Source of the DNA: UBA8437 sp003445035
Lineage (GTDB): Bacteria; Planctomycetota; Planctomycetia; Planctomycetales; Planctomycetaceae
DNA: 25,351 bases
Assembly: GCA_937901285.1 (NCBI GenBank)
Contig: CALCHI010000517.1
Location: 1-25,351 of the forward strand
Direction of reading: 5' to 3'
Below the pieces are notes generated by a model. It worked only from the letters and a program-made list of their open reading frames with translations. It did no database searches and had not been told where the DNA came from. Below are positions 1 through 9,700 of this stretch, one piece after another. Position 1 is the first letter of the stretch; each line of letters opens with the position of its first letter. The position numbers and the translations under genes are program-made.

Positions 1-1988
1 AGCCAGCCGAGAAGCCGGCCGAGAAGCCAGCCGAGAAGCCGGCCGAGAAGCCAGCGACATCCACGGACAAGCCCGCTCCGACGGCCTCAACACCGACTCA
101 CCCCGGTGCGAAAAAAGCACCACACGCTGGCGAAAAACGGCGGGCCAACCGGCTGGCAGGCGAAACCAGCCCCTACCTGCTGCTGCATGCTCACAACCCG
201 GTCGACTGGTTCCCCTGGGGTCCCGAGGCGCTGGAGAAGGCACGCAAGGAGAAGAAGATGATCTTCCTCTCGATCGGCTATAGCAGCTGCTACTGGTGCC
301 ACGTGATGGAGCGAGAGAGTTTTTCGGACCCCGAGATCGCCAAGTTCATGAACGAGCACTTCGTGAACATCAAGATCGACCGCGAGGAACGGCCCGACAT
401 CGACGACATCTACATGACGGCCCTGAGCATCTACGTCAGCCAGGCGGGAGGAGGAACCGGCTGGCCGCTCTCGATGTTCCTCACCCCTGATACCCGACCG
501 GTAGCCGGTGGCACGTACTTCCCGCCTCGCGACCAGCCGAATCGTCCTCCCGGATTCCTCGGAGTGCTCAAGTCGATCGACAAGTTATGGACCGAGGACA
601 AGAAATCCGCCGAGGTGAACGCGAAGGCACTGACCCAGGCGTTGCGGCAGACGTTGCGGCGGAGGTTGGTCCTGGCATCGGCGGATCTCGACAAGGCCCT
701 GTTCGACACATCCCTGGCCGCCCTGGTCAACTCGCACGACACCCGGTACGGCGGCATCGGATTCAGCCGCAGCCGCGCCGATCGGCCCAAGTTCCCGACT
801 CCTCCAAAACTCGAGCTCCTGGCCCACGCGGCGGCCCTGGAACAGGCCGACAAGTCGGCCGAGAAGCCGGCGACCGAGGTACTGGATCACACCCTGCTGG
901 CGATCGCCAACGGCGGCATCCACGACCAGGTCGGCGGTGGTTTCCACCGCTACAGCACCGACCGGCAGTGGCACGTGCCTCACTTCGAGAAGATGCTCTA
1001 CGACAACGCGCAACTCGCCGGGCTCTATGTGAATGCCTTTGCCCGCACCTCACACCCGGCCTTCCGGGCCGTCGCCGAGGATGTGTTCACCTACGTGCTC
1101 CGTGACATGACCGACCCCGACGGCCCGTTCTTCTCGGCCCAGGACGCCGAGACCGACGCGATCGAGGGCAAGTACTACGTCTGGTCCGGGACCGAGATCG
1201 ATCAGCTGCTCGGTGAGAACGCCAAGACCTACCGCAAGCTGTTCGGCGTGGTCGACAAACCCGAGTTCGAACACGGCAACGTGTTGTTCCGGGCCGTGCC
1301 CCTTGAGGACTCGATCGCCAACACCCAGCAGACCGACCTGGTCCAACAGATGCACCGGACGTTGCTGGCGGCCAGGAAAAAACGCAAGCCGCCGCTGCTG
1401 GACGACAAGGTGCTGACCAGTTGGAACGGGCTGATGATCCGCAGCCTCGCCGACGGCGGCCGCGTGTTGAAGAAGCCCAAGTACACCCTGGCGGCCGCGA
1501 AAGCCGCCGACTTTCTGCTCGACAAGCTCCGGGACAAGTCCAAGAGCCACCTGCTGAGGACCTACCGCAAGGGCAAAGCCAAGTTGCACGCCTACCTGGT
1601 CGACTACGCGTTCCTGGTCGAGGGCCTGTTGGCGCTGCACCAGGCGACCGGCGACACCAAGTGGCTGACCTCGGCACAGAAACTGACCGACGAGCAGATC
1701 TCGCTCTACTGGGACAAGACCCGCCACGGCTTCTATTTCACCTCGCACAACCACGAGGAGCTTTTGGCTCGAACCCAGAACGGTTTCGACAGCGTGCTGC
1801 CCTCGGGCAACAGCACCAGCGTTCGCAACCTGGTTCGACTGGCCAAGCGAACCGGCCAGGCGAAGTACCGCACCTACGCACAACAGACACTCGAGGCCTT
1901 TGCACCTCAGATGCGACAGCACCAGCAACGAGGCGGCATGGGGATGTCACACATGGCGCTGGCCCTGGCCGAGTACCTGGCCAAGTAA
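1..1988 (+). CDS. DUF255 / thioredoxin-fold protein (YyaL/SSP411 family), 5'-truncated
   Basis: The reading frame is open from the left edge (first full codon at base 3), so the start lies outside the window; the ATG at 258 is internal because conserved sequence precedes it. After a low-complexity Pro-Ala-Glu-Lys stretch, the family's opening motif (ETSPYLLLHAHNPVDWFPW) appears, then a thioredoxin-like CxxC in YSSCYWCHVM (Cys codons at 288-290 and 297-299). The following residues match the family's N-terminal thioredoxin and C-terminal (alpha/alpha)6-barrel architecture, including GGGFHRYSTDRQWHVPHFEKM and DDKVLTSWNGLMI. The family is widespread (bacterial YyaL, human SPATA20); its reaction is not established, though the barrel resembles carbohydrate-active enzymes. 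Seen: 661 residues in the window, ending at a TAA. The stop is 75 bases upstream of the symporter gene on the same strand, so co-transcription is possible. The charged Pro-rich N-terminal extension is not typical of the family and may follow a signal peptide outside the window. Confidence 0.9.
   Translation, partial: PAEKPAEKPAEKPAEKPATSTDKPAPTASTPTHPGAKKAPHAGEKRRANRLAGETSPYLLLHAHNPVDWFPWGPEALEKARKEKKMIFLSIGYSSCYWCHVMERESFSDPEIAKFMNEHFVNIKIDREERPDIDDIYMTALSIYVSQAGGGTGWPLSMFLTPDTRPVAGGTYFPPRDQPNRPPGFLGVLKSIDKLWTEDKKSAEVNAKALTQALRQTLRRRLVLASADLDKALFDTSLAALVNSHDTRYGGIGFSRSRADRPKFPTPPKLELLAHAAALEQADKSAEKPATEVLDHTLLAIANGGIHDQVGGGFHRYSTDRQWHVPHFEKMLYDNAQLAGLYVNAFARTSHPAFRAVAEDVFTYVLRDMTDPDGPFFSAQDAETDAIEGKYYVWSGTEIDQLLGENAKTYRKLFGVVDKPEFEHGNVLFRAVPLEDSIANTQQTDLVQQMHRTLLAARKKRKPPLLDDKVLTSWNGLMIRSLADGGRVLKKPKYTLAAAKAADFLLDKLRDKSKSHLLRTYRKGKAKLHAYLVDYAFLVEGLLALHQATGDTKWLTSAQKLTDEQISLYWDKTRHGFYFTSHNHEELLARTQNGFDSVLPSGNSTSVRNLVRLAKRTGQAKYRTYAQQTLEAFAPQMRQHQQRGGMGMSHMALALAEYLAK
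3..55 (+). repeat. Tandem 12/24-bp repeat encoding PAEK units
   Basis: Two exact copies of a 24-base unit (3-26 and 27-50) plus the start of a third; each 24-mer is itself two 12-base units differing at one third-codon position (cca/ccg). In the reading frame it encodes PAEK four times followed by PA. The array runs off the left edge, so its full copy number is unknown. It probably forms a flexible linker ahead of the DUF255 domain. Confidence 0.85.
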
Positions 1989-2063
1989 CCGGCGGCCTGC
2001 TTGTGGCACGAGGCCGCACGACGGTCTAATTGGCAACGCCTTAACACGAATTGGTGACCAAAC

Positions 2064-3731
2064 ATGTCGGGTGAAGATGCCAAACAGGCGGTCGAGCAGG
2101 CGATCGGGCTGCAGTGGCCTGACTGGGTGCTGATCGTTCTCTACGCCGCCTCGACGATCGGGCTGGGCCTGTATTTCAGCCGCCGACAGAAGTCGATGCA
2201 GGACTACTTCACCGGCGGCGGCAACATGAACCCGATGCTGATCGGCGTCTCGCTGTTCGCGACGTTGTTGAGCACCATCTCCTACCTCTCGGTCCCCGGC
2301 GAAGCGGCCGGAAAGGGGCCGGTCAACCAGATCTCGTTGCTGGGGCTGCCGGTCGTCTTCTTCGTGGTCGGCTACCTGATGCTGCCGATCTACATGAAGT
2401 TCCGCGTGACGAGTGCCTACGAGTTGCTGGAGGAGAAGCTGGGCCTGGGCTTGAGATTACTGGGTGCGACGATGTTCCTGGTCCTGCGACTGGTCTGGAT
2501 GACCTTGCTGGTCTACCTGGCCGCCGAGGCCATGACGGTGATGATGGGACTTGACCCGAAATGGATCCCCGCCGTGGCGGCCGTCACCGGCGCGGTGGCC
2601 GTCATCTACACCTCTCTGGGTGGACTGCAGGCGGTCGTGATCACCGACTTCCTCCAGACGGTTCTGCTGTTTGGTGGAGCCCTGCTGGTCGTCGCGACGG
2701 TCACCTACGATTTCGGCGGTTTCGGCTGGATCCCCACCGGCTGGCACGCCAACTGGGATTCCCAACCGCTGTTGCCGATCGAGGACGGAGCGGTCAGCTT
2801 CAAGCTGAGGGTTTCAGGGCTGGGCGCGCTGCTCAGTGCCACCATCTGGTACATCGCCACCCTGGGTGGTGACCAGACGACGGTGCAAAGATTCATGGCC
2901 ACCACCGACACCAAGGCCGCCCGCCGGGCCCTGGCCACCCAGTTGATCGTCGGCAGCGTCGTCACTGTCACCCTGTGTGCCGTGGGGTTCTCCCTGCTGG
3001 GCTACTTTGAAAAGAACCTCGACCATTTGCCCGAATCGATCCAGCTCAAGGACAATGCCGACAAGCTGTTCCCCCGCTACATCGCCTACCACCTCCCGGT
3101 GGGCGTTTCGGGACTGGTTGTCGCCGCCATGTTCGCTGCGGCGATGTCGAGCATTGACTCGGGGGTCAACTCGGTCACCGCCGTGGTGCTGCGGGACTTC
3201 ATCAGCCGTTTCCGCAAGACCGAGATGTCCGAGAAAGCCCAGCTGAGGTTGGCTCGGATCCTGGCCGTTTCGATCGGCGGCTTCGTCGTACTCAGCAGCA
3301 CGCTGATGCGGTTCATCCAGGGCAACATCACCGAGATGACCAGCAAGACGGTCAACCTGTTGACCGTGCCGATCTTCGGGTTGTTCTTCTTCGCCCTGTT
3401 CGTCCGCAACCCCAGGCCATGGGCCGTCTGGCTGGGAACGATCATCGGGACCGCCACCGCCGTGGGGATCGCCTTCTCGGGTCCATTGACCTACCTGCTG
3501 TTCGACCAGTTCGGCATCAACCCCGAGGTGTTCGGAACCGAGTTCATCGAGTTGAAGGACAAGGTCACCGGCGAGATGAGGACCAGTTGCAATGACCCGA
3601 TCAGTTTCCAGTGGATTTCCCCGTTGGCACTGGCGGTCACCATGATTGTCGGCTGGGTCGGCTGTCGGATCGGGGGATCCGGTTCGCAGCCACAGCCACC
3701 GATGGACAAGAACGTCGCCAGCCCCGAGTGA
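2064..3731 (+). CDS. Sodium:solute symporter (SLC5/SSS family)
   Basis: A 555-residue polytopic membrane protein with about 13 hydrophobic segments, the usual size for the SSS family (APC superfamily, LeuT fold). Family hallmarks visible: the early GGGNMNPMLIGVSLFATLLSTISY region after TM1, the YTSLGGLQAVVITDFLQ signature near residues 180-200, GGDQTTVQRFMAT in the middle, and FAAAMSSIDSGVNS around residues 357-369, where Ser362/Ser363 occupy the TM8 region that contributes to the sodium site in this family. It should couple sodium influx to uptake of a small organic solute; the substrate cannot be read from sequence. The start ATG at 2064 gives a short cytoplasmic or periplasmic leader before TM1 and sits after a 75-base gap. 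The start ACCAAAC context shows no strong Shine-Dalgarno. The protein ends in a hydrophilic tail. Confidence 0.93.
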   Translation: MSGEDAKQAVEQAIGLQWPDWVLIVLYAASTIGLGLYFSRRQKSMQDYFTGGGNMNPMLIGVSLFATLLSTISYLSVPGEAAGKGPVNQISLLGLPVVFFVVGYLMLPIYMKFRVTSAYELLEEKLGLGLRLLGATMFLVLRLVWMTLLVYLAAEAMTVMMGLDPKWIPAVAAVTGAVAVIYTSLGGLQAVVITDFLQTVLLFGGALLVVATVTYDFGGFGWIPTGWHANWDSQPLLPIEDGAVSFKLRVSGLGALLSATIWYIATLGGDQTTVQRFMATTDTKAARRALATQLIVGSVVTVTLCAVGFSLLGYFEKNLDHLPESIQLKDNADKLFPRYIAYHLPVGVSGLVVAAMFAAAMSSIDSGVNSVTAVVLRDFISRFRKTEMSEKAQLRLARILAVSIGGFVVLSSTLMRFIQGNITEMTSKTVNLLTVPIFGLFFFALFVRNPRPWAVWLGTIIGTATAVGIAFSGPLTYLLFDQFGINPEVFGTEFIELKDKVTGEMRTSCNDPISFQWISPLALAVTMIVGWVGCRIGGSGSQPQPPMDKNVASPE

Positions 3732-3799
3732 GTCCCCCGGCGATTCCCCTCGAGCTTCCCACCCGCCCAAATCCAGCGGCCGACCGCGTCGGAACCCCC

Positions 3800-4966
3800 A
3801 TGTCATCATCGCCGTCACGCGGCCGGAAACGCCTGCTGGCGATCGTCGGAGGACTGGCACTCGGGCTGGTTGCGGCCGAGGCCGGCCTGCAGGTCACCGA
3901 CACCCGGCCCGAGCGGTTCCGCCCGCCTCGCTGGAGCGTCTTCGACGGCAACTCGTTCCAACGCAGCGACATGTGGGCTGACGGGCTGATCAAGCAACCC
4001 AGTCCCTTCGCCGACATCGACATGGGCCAGTACACCCCCGGTGCCCGCTTCCGCATCGAGTACGCCTCGAACCCCCGTGGGTACTTCGACGACCGCAACG
4101 GGGTCGAGATGACCGTCAACAAACTGGGACTCCGCGGGCCAGAGGTGGCAAAAGAAAAGCCCGCCGGAACTCTGAGGCTTCTCGGGCTGGGTGACTCGTT
4201 CACGTTCGGCGTCGGTGTCGGTGAAGAGCACACGTTTCTGCGCCGCCTCGAAGGTCGCCTCGGCGAGCAACGGCCCATCGAGGTGCTCAATGCCGGCACC
4301 CAGGGTTACAACACCCGCGACCAGCAGGTCACCCTCGAAAACCGCTGGCTCACACTCGCTCCTGACATCGTGCTCGTCATCTTCTACCTCAACGATATCT
4401 ACCGGGACGAATCGGCCGTGGCCTTCTGGAACAACGGCGAAGGGGACGGAGTCTACCTTCAGCCGACCGGACTGGCCCGCTACTCTCACCTGCTCGACTG
4501 GTTCCAGTACTCGTGGCGAGTCCGGGACCTGAGACGGCGAATGGTCTCGCACTACAGCCAGGCCTACTTCACCAACCCGCGAGTTTTCTTCGCCGAGGCC
4601 GGCTCGTCATCCCGGCAAATGGACTGGTCGGCATCGCGGGCCGCGCTGGCCCGGATTGTCGAACTCTCTGAAATCCACGGATTCCGGGTCGGGTTGGCGA
4701 TCTTCCCGGAGTTGATGGCGCTTGAGGATTACCCGTTCACGGCAATTCACACCTTTGTCGACGAGACGTGCGGTGAACTCGGCCTGCCGGTTCACGACCT
4801 GTTGCCCGACTTCCGCGGACTCACCGACCATCAACTCTGGGTGCACCCCACCGATCACCATCCCAACGAAATCGCCCACGACATCGTCGCCCGGTCCCTG
4901 GAAGGATTCGTCCGAAAACAACTCGTGCCGGACATGTTCTCCCCGGACGGCCAACAGTCGCCATGA
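3800..4966 (+). CDS. Membrane-anchored SGNH/GDSL-type hydrolase
   Basis: I chose the ATG at 3800 (388 residues) because it is followed directly by a basic stretch and a hydrophobic helix (RGRKRLLAIVGGLALGLVAAEAGLQ), a signal anchor; the frame stays open upstream but that part overlaps the symporter gene and looks non-coding. SGNH blocks are present in order: GDSFTFGVG with nucleophile Ser133 (block I), NAGTQGYN with Gly166 (block II), YLND with Asn198 (block III), and DHHPNEIAH with Asp352 and His354 (block V). The family hydrolyses or transfers esters, commonly acetyl groups on polysaccharides; the exact substrate is unknown. Its stop codon overlaps the start of the next gene by four bases (ATGA), implying translational coupling with the GT-C-like membrane protein, so a joint role in modifying an exported glycan or glycoprotein is plausible (inference). 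Confidence 0.85.
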   Translation: MSSSPSRGRKRLLAIVGGLALGLVAAEAGLQVTDTRPERFRPPRWSVFDGNSFQRSDMWADGLIKQPSPFADIDMGQYTPGARFRIEYASNPRGYFDDRNGVEMTVNKLGLRGPEVAKEKPAGTLRLLGLGDSFTFGVGVGEEHTFLRRLEGRLGEQRPIEVLNAGTQGYNTRDQQVTLENRWLTLAPDIVLVIFYLNDIYRDESAVAFWNNGEGDGVYLQPTGLARYSHLLDWFQYSWRVRDLRRRMVSHYSQAYFTNPRVFFAEAGSSSRQMDWSASRAALARIVELSEIHGFRVGLAIFPELMALEDYPFTAIHTFVDETCGELGLPVHDLLPDFRGLTDHQLWVHPTDHHPNEIAHDIVARSLEGFVRKQLVPDMFSPDGQQSP

Positions 4967-6696
4967 CCGAAACCGTCTTCACAGCCGACCCGGAACACGC
5001 AGGCTCGCACTCACGCCGCCAGATCGTGTGGCAGGCGGCCACGCTGCTGGCGGCCACGCTGCTGGCCTACCTCCCGGTTCTCGACGCCGGTTTCGTCTGG
5101 AACGACGACGACCTGACGGCCATCCTCGCCCTGGTCCAGCGGCAGGGACTCTCGGCCATCTGGTTCTCCTCCGAAGCGTTCAACTACTGGCCGGTGACCT
5201 GGACCAGTTACTGGATCGAACACCAGCTCTTCGGCACCAACCCGGCGACCGGCCTGCCCCACCCCACCAGTTACCACGTCGTCAACGTCCTGCTGCATGC
5301 TGCAGGCAGCCTGCTGCTGTGGAGGGTGCTGGTTCAGCTCGAGATTCCCGGAGCGTGGCTGGCCGCGACGGTGTTTGCCGTCCACCCGGTCAATGTCGAA
5401 TCGGTCGCCTGGATCACCCAGCGAAAGAACGTCCTGGCGATGGTGTTTTACCTGGTGGCAATATGGCAGTTTCTCGATTTCGAACAAACCATTCGCCGGA
5501 GCCGATACCTGGCCGCCGTCGTGGCGTTCCTACTGGGCATGCTCAGCAAGGGGGCCGTCGTGGCGATGCCGATGGTGCTGCTGGTACTGGCCTGGTGGCG
5601 ACGTGGACAGGTGACCCGGACCGATGTCGTAAGGACGCTGCCTTTCTGGGTGGTGTCGATCGTGATGAGCGGAGTCGAGATCTGGTTCCAGCAGGTACGG
5701 GCGATTGGTGACGAGACGATTCGTCAGGCGGACCTGGCCGAGCGGGTGATGGCCACCGGGCCGATCGCCTGGTTCTATCTCCAGAAGGCGCTGGTTCCAC
5801 TCGACCTGGCGTTCGTGTACCCACTCTGGAGGTTCGACACCTCCGAAGTGTTGCAGTGGTTGCCGCTGGCTGCGGGCCTGGCAGTGCTGATTGTCCTGGT
5901 TTGGGCCACGCGGACCGGACTCCGCCGGGGGCCACTGGCCGCCGTGCTCTACGTCCTGCTGAGCCTGGGCCCGGTGCTCGGGCTGGTCGACATCTACTTC
6001 TTCCGCTACTCACTGGTTGCCGATCATTACCAGTACGTCGCCCTGCCCGGAGTGATCGTCCTGGTCATCGGTGGCTTGTCCCGCGCGGCGGGTGTCCGCG
6101 ACATCGATCGTCTGCCTCTGAGGATCGCCGCGATCGGACTGGTCGCCATGCTGGCCGGGCTGACCTGGCAACAGGTCGGCATCTACCAGTCGCCGCAACG
6201 GTTGTGGCGAGACACGCTGGCCCGGAACCCCGGCTGCTGGCTGGCCCACAACCAGTTGGCCAACCTTGTCAGTTCCAGCCAGAAGGTCGACGACGCGAGG
6301 AATCACTACCTGTCGGCACTGGAGTTGATCGAACGGCAGTTCGGATCCGGTCACGTGGAGACCGCCCGCGTTCACAACAACCTCGGCATGTTGCTGGGGC
6401 AGGCCTCGCGACAGTCGGGCGAACCACGGTTGATGCACGAGGCGATCACACATCTGGAGACCGCTTGCCGGATCGACCCTGACCGTGGCAAGTACGTAGA
6501 GAGTCTCGCCGGCGTCCTCCAGGAACAGGGGCGGCTCGGCCGCGCCATCGACAGACTCAACGACTTCGTCGTTCGCCATCCCGAGGCTGGCCAGGTGTGG
6601 TTGCTGCTGGCCGGTTGCCTGGAACAGGCCGGCCGGATGGCCGAAGCCGACGCGGCCCGGGGCCGGGCCGGCGATCCGCGTCGACAACAGCCCTGA
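4963..6696 (+). CDS. TMTC/GT-C-like multispanning membrane protein with C-terminal TPRs
   Basis: 577 residues with about ten hydrophobic helices followed by a soluble C-terminal region (roughly residues 415-577) that contains TPR-like helices, for example GRAIDRLNDFVVRHPEAGQV. The first periplasmic loop after TM1 carries the acidic motif WNDDDL (Asp48-50), the position of the catalytic acid in GT-C glycosyltransferases, and HPVNVESVAWITQRKN (141-156) matches the signature shared by bacterial relatives of TMTC/DUF1736 O-mannosyltransferase-like proteins. Known for the superfamily: GT-C enzymes use lipid-linked sugars on the outer face of the membrane. Inferred: glycosylation of an exported protein or glycan. 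The start ATG at 4963 overlaps the SGNH hydrolase stop, and the next gene begins 21 bases after its stop, so all three form a likely operon. Confidence 0.82.
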   Translation: MTETVFTADPEHAGSHSRRQIVWQAATLLAATLLAYLPVLDAGFVWNDDDLTAILALVQRQGLSAIWFSSEAFNYWPVTWTSYWIEHQLFGTNPATGLPHPTSYHVVNVLLHAAGSLLLWRVLVQLEIPGAWLAATVFAVHPVNVESVAWITQRKNVLAMVFYLVAIWQFLDFEQTIRRSRYLAAVVAFLLGMLSKGAVVAMPMVLLVLAWWRRGQVTRTDVVRTLPFWVVSIVMSGVEIWFQQVRAIGDETIRQADLAERVMATGPIAWFYLQKALVPLDLAFVYPLWRFDTSEVLQWLPLAAGLAVLIVLVWATRTGLRRGPLAAVLYVLLSLGPVLGLVDIYFFRYSLVADHYQYVALPGVIVLVIGGLSRAAGVRDIDRLPLRIAAIGLVAMLAGLTWQQVGIYQSPQRLWRDTLARNPGCWLAHNQLANLVSSSQKVDDARNHYLSALELIERQFGSGHVETARVHNNLGMLLGQASRQSGEPRLMHEAITHLETACRIDPDRGKYVESLAGVLQEQGRLGRAIDRLNDFVVRHPEAGQVWLLLAGCLEQAGRMAEADAARGRAGDPRRQQP

Positions 6697-6717
6697 CCTC
6701 CCGGTATCCTCGCGGCG

Positions 6718-9700
6718 ATGCCCGACTCCGTCCTCCTGCCGCCGCCTCCCCATCGCGCCGACGGACTGCGTCCGGGTGGCTGGTGGACTCGCCGCGGGGA
6801 CCGCATCCTCTGCGATCTCTGTCCACGCGAGTGCCTGCTCAAGGAAGGCGATCGTGGCTTCTGTTTCGTTCGCCAGAATGTCGACGGCGAAATGGTGCTC
6901 ACCACCTACGGTCGCAGCACCGGCTTCTGCATCGATCCGATCGAGAAGAAGCCGCTGAACCACTTTCTGCCCGGCACCGCGGTACTCAGCTTCGGCACCG
7001 CCGGCTGCAACCTCGGCTGCAAGTTCTGCCAGAACTGGTCGATCTCCAAGTCACGTGAAATCCAGCGTCTCAGTGAGCAGGCCACGCCCGAGGCCATCGC
7101 CGAGGCGGCCGTGGCCACCGGCTGCCGCAGCGTCGCCTTCACCTACAACGACCCGGTGATCTGGGCCGAGTACGCCATCGATGCCGCCGAGGCCTGCCAC
7201 CAACGTGGCCTGAAGACCGTGGCGGTCACCGCCGGCTACATCTCCGACGTCGCCCGGAAACCCGTTTTCGAATGCTTCGATGCCGCCAACGTCGACCTGA
7301 AGGCCTTCACCGAACTGTTCTACCAGCACCTGACCCTCTCTCACCTCCAACCCGTCCTCGACACGCTCACCTGGCTCCAGCACGAAACCGATATCTGGTT
7401 CGAGATCACCAACCTGTTGATCCCCGACGAGAACGACGGGCCGGACGAATTGCAGAAGATGTGCGACTGGATCCTTGAACACCTCGGTGACAGTGTCCCG
7501 GTCCACTTCACCGCCTTTCATCCCGACTTTCGGATGCAGGACAAGCCGCGGACGCCTCACGAGACGCTGATCGCCGCACGCGAAATCGCCCTGGCAACCG
7601 GGCTCAAGTACGCCTACGTCGGCAACGTGAACGACGCGGCCCGGCAAAGCACCTTCTGTCCCAATTGCCGCGAGTTGCTGATCGAACGGGACTGGCACGA
7701 ACTGGGAACCTGGAATCTCGACGATGGCGACTGCCGCTTCTGCGGCACCGCCCTCGACGGCCTCTTCGAGGCCCGGCCCGGAGACTGGGGCCGCAAGCGG
7801 CAAACGGTCGACATGTCAAAATTTGCCCTGCCGATCATCTCGAACGACACCGGCAACGACGCCGAGCACATCGACGCCGTCTTCACACAGGGGATCTCCT
7901 CGATGGCCCGGACACCCACGGAATCCGCCGACGAACGGACGCTTGACGATCACCAGCAACAGGCGATTGTCGAGGCGGCTGCGGCAGCGGTCCAGGCCGC
8001 AGTCCTCGATCACCCACTCGAATGGTCCGACCCCGACCTGGGCGGAACCGCTGCGAGGATCCTATCGGGTGCCTTCGTCAGCCTGAAGCGATCGGGCCAG
8101 TTGCGCAGCTGCATGGGACTGCAGGGCCAGCCGATTCGTCTCGACGAGGCCCTGCAGCGGGCGGCCCGCAACGCGGCGCGCGAGGATCCCCGCTTCCCCC
8201 CGATCTCACCCAACGAACTCGACCAGCTCGACATGGAAGTCTGGCTGTTGCACGGCCCCGAGGAGGTCACCGAACGTGGCGAGGACCGGATCGCGCGGGT
8301 GACGATCGGCCGGCACGGGCTGCAAGTCATTCGGGGTGACAAACGTGGATTGTTGCTGCCGGGAGTTGCCACGGATCACGACTGGAACGCCGAGACGTTT
8401 CTCGACCAGGTCTGCATCAAGGCCGGCCTGCCACCGACCGCCTGGCGGGACGACGCCACCCGGCTGTTCACCTTCGACGGTGACTGCCTGGTCGGCCGGG
8501 TCTCCACAACACCTGTCTCCGCCACCACGCACAGTTTCGACAATTCCCACGTCGCCACCTACGCCGACTTCTGCAACGCGAACATCAAGGCGTTGCTGAC
8601 CGGCGGAGTCGCCAGCCCGTACCTGCCGGGGGTGCCCGACGGTGACGTGCAAGGGCTGTTGCTGCAGTCCAACTGGCTGGGGAACGCCAGGCCGGTGACC
8701 CAGGGGCGACTCACGCTCAACACCGGAATGCCACTGCAGGCAACCCTGTTCGAACTTGTCCAGGAGATCGCCAGTCGGCTGCAACGCCAGATCGGACCCA
8801 GGCAGCAGATCGGGCTGACGACCGACCTGCTGATCCTGGACGACGCCGCCATGCACGGAACCACCGATGCGATCCAGTTGGACGGAGCCGAACGTGGCGA
8901 GAGAGCCATCGTGGTGACCTCCGCCGACCGGTTTTCCCTGCACTGGGACCGGGACACCACACCCGACCAACTGGTCGGCAGGTGCCTGGCCGACATCGAC
9001 CTGCCCGACGCCTCACGCGGCGTGGCCTACAGTCTTCGCGGAGTCGGCACCGCCGGCACTTTCTCCATGAGACGAGTGCCGCAAGCCGTCATCCGATCCG
9101 GTGGACGGCCGCCGGGAGTCGCCGGCCGGTTTTATCCCGAGGATCCCGACGAGTTGGCCCAACAGGTCGAGGCCTGTTTTGCCGATGCGGCATCGGCCGC
9201 AACGTCCTCGACCGGCCGGGCGTGGCCGGCAGCCATGGTGCCCCACGCGGGACTGAGTTTCTCGGGAACCGTCGCCGCCGGCACGCTGTCGCTGCTGGAG
9301 ATTCCCGAGAGCGTGATCATCATCGGCCCCAAGCACACTCGACACGGGGTCCCCTGGGCCGTCGCACCTCACGATTCCTGGCAGTTGCCCGGCGGCGACA
9401 TGGCGGGCGATCCCGAGTTGGCTCGACTGCTGGCCGAAGCGATTCCGGGCCTCGAATTGGATGCCGAAGCCCACAGCCAGGAACACGCCATCGAAGTCGA
9501 GCTGCCACTGATCCGACACCTGGCACCGCAGGCAAAAGTCGTCGGCGTCGCCATCGGAAACGGTGACCTGGATTCGTGCCGCGGCTTCGCCGAAAACCTT
9601 GCGGTGGTTCTCGACCAACTCGAGACACCACCGTTGCTGTTGATCTCCAGCGACATGAATCACTTCGCGACCGATTCCGAAAACCGACGGCTCGACGAAC

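Noticed and set aside
2814..3860. 348-codon open frame antisense to the symporter
   Set aside because: Translation is Asp/Gly/Gln-rich without hydrophobic or enzymatic motifs; antisense shadow.
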